NCBI GenBank assembly: GCA_028288545.1
Contig: JAQBNQ010000335.1
Coordinates: 1 to 5,220, forward strand
Source: Bacteroidota bacterium
GTDB lineage: Bacteria; Bacteroidota; Bacteroidia; Chitinophagales; LD1
Direction of reading: 5' to 3'
DNA: 5,220 nucleotides
The translations under genes were made by a program, and so were the position numbers. The notes beneath the pieces were generated by a model. It did no database searches. It was not told the origin of the DNA and worked only from the letters and a program-made list of their open reading frames with translations. This document shows positions 1-5,220 of the stretch, in pieces (position 1 is the stretch's first letter; each line of letters begins with the position of its first letter).

Positions 1-84
1 AAACTGGTGCAAGAGGCCAAGAGCAAAGATTTTAACTACAAAGCTATTGGAAAGATAGTAAAGGAGTACAACGGCTGCTTTTAA
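1..84 (+). CDS. C-terminal end of an unrecognised protein (5' truncated by window)
   Basis: The frame starting at base 1 is open for 27 codons and ends at a TAA (82-84). The visible tail is lysine-rich and hydrophilic and ends in Asn-Gly-Cys-Phe. It reads like the end of a soluble protein, but it is too short to assign a family and I do not recognise it. The next gene begins 23 bp downstream on the same strand with no hairpin between, so the two could share a transcript. That this is coding is inferred from the open frame running in from the window edge and from the tight spacing to a real gene; an accidental open frame of this length cannot be excluded. Confidence 0.6.
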   Translation, partial: KLVQEAKSKDFNYKAIGKIVKEYNGCF

Positions 85-107
85 AAGCGAATTTCGAAAT
101 CCGGCTT

Positions 108-911
108 ATGCGAATACTGAAAGCACTGGGACTTATTTTGTTTATATCATATGCCCTGGTGCTGATACTGATATATATTTTTCAGGACAAGATGATTTTT
201 TATCCTGAAAAACTTCCACTCAATTTTAAATACAATTTATCGCCGTTGGATACAGAGGTATTTATTAAAACCATTGATGGGGTTAACATTAATGGTATAT
301 TATATAGACGCCCAGGAAACAAGTATGTGATTCTTTATTTTCATGGAAATGCAGGAAGCCTTGGTGGATGGCAGGACGTTTCAAATGAAATATTAGCGCT
401 GAATTCGGACTTGCTGATTATTGACAACCGGGGGTATGGAAAGAGCGAAGATTCATTTTCTGAAAAAGGCTTTTATGAAGATGGCCGCGCGGCTTTGAGG
501 TTTTTGATAAGTGCGGGTTATAAAGCCGACCAGGTTATTTTATACGGTCGGTCCCTGGGCACTGGTATTGCCAGTGAACTTGCCATCACGGAAAACGTGA
601 AGGGACTAATCCTTGAAACTCCGTACACCAGCTTAAAGGATTTGGCCAACGAAAGAATGTCATATTTTCTCCCTTCGCTTTTAATGCAGTATAATTTTAA
701 TACCCTCCAGAACGCTTCAAAGTTTAGTGTTCCTACTTTGATCCTTCACGGCAGCAAGGATGACTTAATACCCTTTTCTCATAGCCAGAAGATTTACGAC
801 GCTATTGCTGGGAAGAAAAAACTTGTTTTAATAGAAGGTGGAAAACACAATAACCTGAACACCTATCCTGAACATCAACAGGCGCTTTCAGATTTCTTGA
901 ATTCTCTTTGA
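108..911 (+). CDS. Membrane-anchored alpha/beta hydrolase (BEM46/YfhR/ABHD13-like)
   Basis: A 267-residue serine hydrolase of the alpha/beta fold, close to the usual size of BEM46/YfhR-type proteins. Residues 5-25 form one hydrophobic helix followed by FQDKMIFYP, the arrangement of this family, so it is probably held in the inner membrane by its N-terminus. HGNAG at 79-83 matches the oxyanion-hole strand/turn. The nucleophile elbow is GRSLG (147-151) with Ser149. The acid is probably Asp218 in HGSKDDLIP (214-222) and the base His247 in GGKHNNL. All three triad residues are therefore present and the enzyme should be active. Its substrate cannot be read from sequence; relatives are annotated as esterases, lipases or peptidase-like hydrolases. 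No convincing Shine-Dalgarno site precedes the ATG, which is common in Bacteroidota. This start is favoured because it places the hydrophobic helix at the extreme N-terminus; the frame is closed upstream by a stop at 33-35. It may be co-transcribed with the partial gene before it, and it converges on the next gene with 8 bp between stops. Confidence 0.93.
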   Translation: MRILKALGLILFISYALVLILIYIFQDKMIFYPEKLPLNFKYNLSPLDTEVFIKTIDGVNINGILYRRPGNKYVILYFHGNAGSLGGWQDVSNEILALNSDLLIIDNRGYGKSEDSFSEKGFYEDGRAALRFLISAGYKADQVILYGRSLGTGIASELAITENVKGLILETPYTSLKDLANERMSYFLPSLLMQYNFNTLQNASKFSVPTLILHGSKDDLIPFSHSQKIYDAIAGKKKLVLIEGGKHNNLNTYPEHQQALSDFLNSL

Positions 912-919
912 AGAGATAT

Positions 920-1171
920 CTACCAGGCTAACTTCACAAACTTTTTGCTGACAGGGTTTCCGGCTATATTGAACTTTAGCCAATACATTCCATCTGCAAG
1001 TGAAGCTGTATTAAGCACAACCCGGTCTGTTTGCCGGGTGAAAGGAACAGTTATTAACTTGCCGGTAAGGTCGTACACCATTGGAGTAGCTTCTTCGGAA
1101 GAAAGCAAAGTGAATTGAATAATGAGCTTGTCATTTGCGGGATTGGGATATATCAGCGCTTCTGATATCCC
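920..1171 (-). other. T9SS type A C-terminal sorting domain
   Basis: This segment encodes residues 672-754. It carries the family hallmarks in order: a YPNPAND motif with a following hydrophobic strand (LIIQF), a V-Y-D-L-T-G-K turn, a strand/loop ending LADGMYWLKF, and a basic-hydrophobic terminal strand (KKFVKLAW). In characterised Bacteroidota such domains are recognised by the type IX translocon in the outer membrane and are usually cleaved by a sortase-like protease. Seeing it implies that the host has a T9SS; none of its components lie in this window. Confidence 0.92.
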
Positions 1172-3184
1172 CGTTTCAGTGATGCCGGAGACTATCACCA
1201 CAAAGGTTTTTGCTACACTATTGCTGCAATTCAACGAATCGCTATAGCTATACGTAATCGTATACGAGCCCGGACCTACGGAATCAGGATAAAACGTGTT
1301 GCCATTAACACCAGTTCCCGAATAGGAACCGCCGGCGGGGTTTCCGCCGGTTAAGGAAACGCTGCTGCTATTTACCAATACTGTGTCGCTGGTTCCTGCC
1401 CATGAAACGGCGGGAGAATCAACCGTCAGCAGAAGGCTGACAATACTATCGCAGCCGCCAAAGGCTGTTATCGTGTCATTGTAAATTCCGGACGTTGTTA
1501 AGAGTTGCCCTTTAAAAGTGTAGCCGGTACTATTGCAGGTAGAAGCTGAGAAGGAATAAGTTGGTGCTGCCGTAACATTGAGGGTTAATGTAATTACACT
1601 ATCGCATCCATTGGAACCTGTAAGGGTATCGGTATATACGCCACCGCTGGTTAAAGTGCGGCCGTTGAAATTATAGCTATTGCCGGAGCAGGTTGCGGCA
1701 GTATATGAAGAGGAAGTTGGAGAACCCGCAAAAGATAATGTAAGATGCACGATGCTATCACAACCATCAACATTGCTAAAGGTGTTTACGTAAGTACCGG
1801 GAGAAGTTAGTTGCTGACCTCCAAAATTATAGGTACTACCAACACAGGCAGTGGCACTGGCGTTATAGTTAGAACCCGGCGTAACAGTTAGGTTAAGCGT
1901 AATGGAACTATCGCAACCGAACATACTGGTAAGGGTATCAATATAAACACCTGTAGCAGTTAACTGGCGGCCATTAAAATTGTAGGGTCTTCCTGCACAG
2001 GTAATGTCGTATAAGGTAGCGGTAGACGGATTGCCAACTGCCAAAGTGAGTGTAATGATACTATCGCAGCCGTAGTGATTGGTAAGGGTATGAGTATATA
2101 CTCCGTTTGAAGATAAATTCTGGCCGTAAAAATTGTATGTATTTCCGGCGCAAATAAATTGTTGATCCGAATGTCCTGAAGGGCCATCGCACTGTGTATA
2201 CAACGGACAGATTTGCTGGGCGGTAAGCGTTTGACCTGTAGCAAAATCAGAAGTAAGTGCCTTTATCATTTTATCGCGAATGGCGCCAGCATTGCCGCCT
2301 TGTGCAGCCAGAAAATTGGAGGTTGACCATGGATCGTTACCAGCATAGGCAGGATAGACCGAACCAAGATCGGCTATTAGCGTTGCATTTGGTTCACCAA
2401 GGTTTATGTTCCTTACGTTCTTTTTTATTTGAGTTCCTCCGCATCCGGGGTTACAGATAAAGGAAGCGCCGCAGCCGCTAATGGTTAAATAATTACCGTG
2501 CTTATCGGGCGAAGCGTAAACGGTATCAAGTCCGGTTGGGAAAAGAACACTTTTGTAAGGATGAGTTTCTATTTGCTCGCAAAGGGTGCCGGCATGAGAG
2601 ATGGTTTGAATAGTTCCGCCCATCCAGTTGGCCATTACCGTATCGTACATCCATCCTGCAGCGGTATCAGTCCCGATATATTTCAATGAAAAACTAAAAC
2701 CTTCCACATCGGCGGTATGGCCGGATAACCCGCAGTCCTGTCCGTATAGTACCGCTGTGTTTACAATGATAAGCGGGTTATACCAAACCAGCCCTGCATA
2801 TAAACCATGCGATGGAACAACTGCAACGGGGTGGGTTACAACCGAACTTAAATTTGTATTGGTGGTATATTGTTGCGGATAAGGAAAGATATGGCAAACT
2901 ATCAGGTTACTATCGCCGGTTCCATCCAAAGCAGGGCCGGGGCAGGTTTCATTATTGAACTGAATAACCACTGGCATAAAATGGTCAAGCAGTTTTTGTT
3001 CAAGGCGGTCATCCATTCCATCCAGATCGTTATCGATAATGTTGGGTATTACTACAGTATTAGTTCCCCCGCAGCGGCTTATAACGGTAACTTGTTGCTG
3101 CGCTTTCAGGCCAAAGGGTATAAGATTAAACAATGGCCAAAGGAGGACAGCACACAACGATTTCATTAACTTTTGATAATACAT
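920..3184 (-). CDS. Secreted multi-domain repeat protein with T9SS type A sorting domain
   Basis: A 754-residue exported protein. Residues 1-29 look like a Sec signal peptide (Lys5/Lys8, a hydrophobic stretch, cleavage near LKAQ). Met7 (codon at 3164-3166) is an alternative start that would give a classic MK- signal. DNDLDGMDD (51-59) resembles a calcium-binding DxDxDG loop. Residues about 60-260 are reminiscent of Vps62-type domains: an acid-rich start followed by HFMPVVIQF, GHTADVEGF at 155-163, SHAG at 196-199 and a Cys-rich block at 238-248. This resemblance is from memory and tentative. Residues 344-588 hold five cysteine repeats, and about 596-666 form an Ig-like Gly/Ser/Tyr-rich segment common in secreted Bacteroidota proteins. 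The last about 80 residues are a Por secretion tail with YPNPANDKL (679-687), DLTGK (705-709) and a terminal KKFVKLAW, which directs export through T9SS and usually surface attachment or release. No catalytic motif is evident, so an adhesive or structural role is an inference. It has its own likely promoter upstream and no close same-strand partner. Confidence 0.92.
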   Translation of the reverse strand: MYYQKLMKSLCAVLLWPLFNLIPFGLKAQQQVTVISRCGGTNTVVIPNIIDNDLDGMDDRLEQKLLDHFMPVVIQFNNETCPGPALDGTGDSNLIVCHIFPYPQQYTTNTNLSSVVTHPVAVVPSHGLYAGLVWYNPLIIVNTAVLYGQDCGLSGHTADVEGFSFSLKYIGTDTAAGWMYDTVMANWMGGTIQTISHAGTLCEQIETHPYKSVLFPTGLDTVYASPDKHGNYLTISGCGASFICNPGCGGTQIKKNVRNINLGEPNATLIADLGSVYPAYAGNDPWSTSNFLAAQGGNAGAIRDKMIKALTSDFATGQTLTAQQICPLYTQCDGPSGHSDQQFICAGNTYNFYGQNLSSNGVYTHTLTNHYGCDSIITLTLAVGNPSTATLYDITCAGRPYNFNGRQLTATGVYIDTLTSMFGCDSSITLNLTVTPGSNYNASATACVGSTYNFGGQQLTSPGTYVNTFSNVDGCDSIVHLTLSFAGSPTSSSYTAATCSGNSYNFNGRTLTSGGVYTDTLTGSNGCDSVITLTLNVTAAPTYSFSASTCNSTGYTFKGQLLTTSGIYNDTITAFGGCDSIVSLLLTVDSPAVSWAGTSDTVLVNSSSVSLTGGNPAGGSYSGTGVNGNTFYPDSVGPGSYTITYSYSDSLNCSNSVAKTFVVIVSGITETGISEALIYPNPANDKLIIQFTLLSSEEATPMVYDLTGKLITVPFTRQTDRVVLNTASLADGMYWLKFNIAGNPVSKKFVKLAW
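1421..2155 (-). repeat. Five tandem 51-52-residue cysteine repeats within the secreted protein
   Basis: The repeats begin at Cys345, 396, 447, 499 and 550 of the protein (codons starting near bases 2152, 1999, 1846, 1690 and 1537 on the minus strand). In every copy the second cysteine, in a GCDS motif, lies exactly 28 residues after the first (373, 424, 475, 527, 578). Counting the first Cys as 1, Tyr6, Phe8, Gly10, Leu13, Gly17, Tyr19, Thr22, Gly28, Cys29, Asp30 and Ser31 are identical in all five. Gly3 is kept in the first four and replaced by Ser in the last. Each copy ends in alternating hydrophobic residues (LTL.V type), suggesting a small beta-sandwich with one internal disulfide. The copies differ clearly in DNA sequence, so this is an old, selected protein repeat and not a recent slippage expansion. 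Confidence 0.9.
2405..3022 (-). other. N-terminal globular domain, possibly Vps62-like
   Basis: Residues about 55-260 of the secreted protein. The pattern seen is a D-rich loop, then an E-x-L-L-D-H-F-M-P-V-V strand, a GHTADVEGF segment (155-163), an SHAG segment (196-199), and VYASPDKHGNY (222-232) followed by four cysteines at 238, 244, 248 and, further back, 202. A GH-x-x-DVE/DWE core and a KHG-Y motif are what I recall of Vps62-related (DUF946-like) proteins, whose biochemical role is not established. The assignment is an inference without alignment; a lineage-specific domain is the alternative. Confidence 0.35.
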
Positions 3185-3348
3185 GATAGCGAAAATAGTA
3201 AATTTAATCTCGCTTATAACTTACTGATTATCAATAAAAAATGAACAATGGTTAAGATTAATTTCAATTAAATACACAATACCGAAATCTTTTGTTGCCA
3301 ATTTATTAAACCTGGATAAAATGAGAGGCAGTAAAAATCTTACATTAT
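3185..3348. other. AT-rich intergenic region between two minus-strand genes
   Basis: This 164-bp gap follows the stop of the AddB-like gene and precedes the secreted-protein gene. It is strongly AT-rich, contains no convincing ORF or RNA gene, and holds the possible promoter at 3216-3248. A short all-A/T inverted repeat (TTAATT-TC-AATTAA, 3258-3271) sits just upstream of that promoter. No GC-rich stem with a following T-run is visible after the AddB-like stop, so no intrinsic terminator can be called. The gap size and the functional mismatch suggest the two genes are separately transcribed. Confidence 0.6.
3216..3248 (-). promoter_or_regulatory. Possible Bacteroidota-type promoter for the secreted protein gene
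   Basis: Read on the minus strand, a TTG (3246-3248) is followed after 22 bp by TAAGTTAT (3216-3223). This partly matches the Bacteroidota primary sigma consensus of TTG and TAnnTTTG at 17-23 bp spacing, but the final G is missing. Initiation would fall near base 3210, leaving a 5' leader of about 25 nt before the ATG at 3184. A second TAnnTTT match (TAAATTTA, 3199-3206) lies very close to the start codon but has no TTG at suitable spacing. In such AT-rich DNA either match could be chance. Confidence 0.25.
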
Positions 3349-5220
3349 TTAATCCCTCCGACATATCCGTATAAATTCGCAATGAATACAACGGTCTATA
3401 TCCTTTGTTTTAGAAAAAGGGATTTCAGGATTGAGCAGTTCTCCAAGAACGCTTTTCAAAACCTCTTCAAATTGCAATAGTGTGTCGTTGCTTATAAGTT
3501 CTTCCTTATCCATTTTAAGCGGATCGAAACCGCGCGTTATTTCACGCAGCCAATAAATCCCCGAACGTAAAGGCATTTTTCTAGAACCGTTGGTTTTCCA
3601 GTAAAGCCATGCATAAGTAAGTAACTGCATTGCTTTACCATATTTTGGGTCCGTGACAAACATAGCTACATCATCAGTTTTGATACTGCTGCCTACCGGC
3701 GTTCCGGTTTTATAGTCCGCTACATTAATAAGGCCTTCGCTTACTTCTACCCTATCCACTTTACCTCTTATTACAATATCATGCCCTCTAACCTGTACTG
3801 GCTTTGCCATTTCTTTTTCCAACATCACTAATCGCATATCACTTCCGGTCTCATTCAGGGCTTTAATATTTCGCTTCTCCTGCTTTAAAAATTCTTCAAC
3901 CAGCTTTAATGCAACGCGATATAGCAAATAGTTCTTTCCGCGCTTCAAGCTTTCGCCTTCAAAGCGTTTGGCAAAAGATTCATGAAGTAATTCGCGAATG
4001 CGCGGCTTATTTCGCGCAGTATCCTCTATGAACTCTTCGGTTAAAATTCCATCAGGCAATTCTTTATATAAATTCTCCAAAACAAAGTGAACAGCAGAAC
4101 CCAGGGTCGCCGCTTCTATGCTCTCCTCAATATCATCCTTCTCCCGCATTTTAGCCAGGTAGCGGAAGTAGTATTGAAGCGAGCAATTGATATAGGTGTT
4201 AATAGCCGATGGAGAAATTCCATACTCCGTGAGATTTTTAATAAACGGTGTCATTAACGCATCATCTTTCTCTATGTTTATTTCGTCATCCGCAATTGGT
4301 GGCGGAGGATCGACCGAATAAACTAGATCGTTAATAACTACGCGGTTATTGACCTGCTTTAGTTCATACTGGAGTTGAAGAATAAACCTGCTTTTTTCAC
4401 CACCACCCAATTCATCGCTTTCGGTATTATAAAGCAAAAAAACATTTTCAGAACGCTGCAGCAAGCGATAAAACAAATACGCCGAAATGGACTCCTTCTC
4501 TTTATGCGTTGTCAAAAATTCCTTACGCATTTCAAATGGGATATAACTATTAGGTGTTTTGTTTGTAGGGAAAATACTTTCGTTCATACTCAGAATGATA
4601 ACATTCTTAAAATCGAGGCAGCGTGTTTCAATCATACCCATTATTTGCAAACCACGTACCGGTTCCCCATCAAAAGGAATTCTTATGGCACGTATGGCCT
4701 CTGTAAGCAATTTTCTGAATGACCTTACCTGCAAATCCCCTGTGCCGCTTTCCAAAGCAATATTTTGAAGGCTTTTAAGCGTATTTGCAATATGAAAAAG
4801 CATTTCAATATCAACGCTCATATCTTTTTCCTTAGAGCGGCTTAGCTTTAAAAAGTGAATGCGTAAAGCCTCCACCAGGGCCAGTAAGCTATCCAGGTAT
4901 TCGCGCAAATCCTCAGTATACCAAAATATTTTTTCGAACTCCGAGCCTTTAAAGTTATCTGCCAGCTCATCAAAACTTACCATCATCCTATTGTGGCCTT
5001 TAATATCCTCTATCAAGCCCATGGCCCTTTCTTTAACGGGCAAAAGATACGGAGCGTAAGGGTGATGCAGCAAATCAAAAACATCCTTGTAATAGAACCT
5101 TAAGTTATTATGGCCTCCGGTTTTAAACCGCTCTACATTTTCGTGTAAAGAAAAAATACAGCGTATTAAATCTGCAATTTGAGAATCTGCCAAAGGAAAT
5201 CCCATGGTGATATTGAGTGA
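3349..5220 (-). CDS. AddB-like helicase/PD-(D/E)XK nuclease, 5' end beyond window
   Basis: The C-terminal part of a double-strand-break-repair nuclease of the AddB/RecB type, which with an AddA-like partner resects DNA ends for recombination. Residues are counted from the first in-window Met (5203-5205), but this is not the start: the frame remains open to the edge and reads S-L-N-I-T before Met-Gly-Phe-Pro-Leu, a conserved internal motif in Bacteroidota homologues. Residues about 185-265 (GMIETRCLDFKNVIIL, then a YRLLQRSENVFLLYN stretch) match the second RecA-like helicase lobe; the Walker A region would lie outside. The nuclease domain follows: GSAVH with His373, Glu377, GKVDR with Asp484, DYKTG with Asp497 and Lys499, and QLLTY with Gln527. 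Cys341 together with Cys606, Cys609 and Cys615 (C-x2-C-x5-C) matches the AddB 4Fe-4S arrangement. All nuclease residues are present, so this domain should be active. About 618 residues are visible; family members are usually about 900-1100. A partner addA-like gene would be expected next to it, outside the window. Confidence 0.92.
   Translation of the reverse strand, partial: SLNITMGFPLADSQIADLIRCIFSLHENVERFKTGGHNNLRFYYKDVFDLLHHPYAPYLLPVKERAMGLIEDIKGHNRMMVSFDELADNFKGSEFEKIFWYTEDLREYLDSLLALVEALRIHFLKLSRSKEKDMSVDIEMLFHIANTLKSLQNIALESGTGDLQVRSFRKLLTEAIRAIRIPFDGEPVRGLQIMGMIETRCLDFKNVIILSMNESIFPTNKTPNSYIPFEMRKEFLTTHKEKESISAYLFYRLLQRSENVFLLYNTESDELGGGEKSRFILQLQYELKQVNNRVVINDLVYSVDPPPPIADDEINIEKDDALMTPFIKNLTEYGISPSAINTYINCSLQYYFRYLAKMREKDDIEESIEAATLGSAVHFVLENLYKELPDGILTEEFIEDTARNKPRIRELLHESFAKRFEGESLKRGKNYLLYRVALKLVEEFLKQEKRNIKALNETGSDMRLVMLEKEMAKPVQVRGHDIVIRGKVDRVEVSEGLINVADYKTGTPVGSSIKTDDVAMFVTDPKYGKAMQLLTYAWLYWKTNGSRKMPLRSGIYWLREITRGFDPLKMDKEELISNDTLLQFEEVLKSVLGELLNPEIPFSKTKDIDRCIHCEFIRICRRD

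Noticed and set aside
903..916. TCTCTT-TG-AAGAGA inverted repeat as an intrinsic terminator
   Set aside because: The loop is only 2 nt, the stem is short and AT-rich, and no T-run follows on either strand.
1421..2155. The tandem repeat region as a CRISPR array or DNA-level satellite
   Set aside because: The periodicity of about 153 bp is in frame, the copies are diverged at DNA level, and conservation follows protein positions.
1960..2244. 94-codon minus-strand open frame inside the secreted-protein gene
   Set aside because: It overlaps the repeat array in another frame; the array's frame has strong family signals and this one has none, so it is a shadow.
3152..3154. Cys11 of the secreted protein as a lipoprotein attachment cysteine
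   Set aside because: It lies before, not after, the hydrophobic core of the signal peptide and has no lipobox, so lipidation is unlikely.
2257..3169. Several plus-strand open frames of 63-99 codons (2257-2460, 2498-2689, 2628-2882, 2870-3169)
   Set aside because: All lie antisense to the N-terminal half of the secreted-protein gene, with no recognisable domains and implausible composition.
3331..3343. GTAAAAATCTTAC as a terminator hairpin after the AddB-like gene
   Set aside because: Only a 4-bp A/T-rich stem could form and no T-run follows in the right place.
4375..5059. Plus-strand open frames of 66-115 codons (4375-4722, 4559-4768, 4859-5059)
   Set aside because: They are antisense to the conserved AddB-like gene and show no protein-family features.

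Overview
The window looks like an ordinary chromosomal segment of a Bacteroidota bacterium. The best evidence is a secreted protein with a type IX secretion system (T9SS) C-terminal sorting domain (YPNPANDKL motif) and tandem GCDS-containing repeats, both typical of that phylum. AT-rich intergenic DNA and the absence of clear Shine-Dalgarno sites upstream of the genes fit the same picture. A closer placement (Chitinophagales-like) would be a guess.

Layout: positions 1-84 hold the 3' end of an unrecognised plus-strand gene. It is followed 23 bp later by a complete plus-strand gene (108-911) for a membrane-anchored alpha/beta hydrolase of the BEM46/YfhR type; the two may be co-transcribed. The hydrolase gene converges on a minus-strand gene (920-3184) with only 8 bp between the stop codons. 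That gene encodes a 754-residue secreted protein: signal peptide, Asp-rich calcium-loop motif, a domain resembling Vps62-type proteins, five 51-52-residue cysteine repeats, an Ig-like segment and the T9SS tail. A 164-bp intergenic region (3185-3348) probably carries its promoter. Upstream, also on the minus strand, is the 3' part of an AddB-like helicase/PD-(D/E)XK nuclease gene (3349 to the window edge) with an intact nuclease core and four cysteines placed as in an AddB iron-sulfur cluster. Its real start lies outside the window: the reading frame stays open past the first visible Met.

The genes do not form an evident pathway. One is a lipase/esterase-like hydrolase, one a cell-surface or secreted repeat protein, and one a double-strand-break-repair enzyme. 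I see no mobile element, CRISPR array, RNA gene or defence cassette. The most interesting item is the secreted repeat protein, whose N-terminal domain has no assigned function; it is a modular-protein lead rather than a clear new system.
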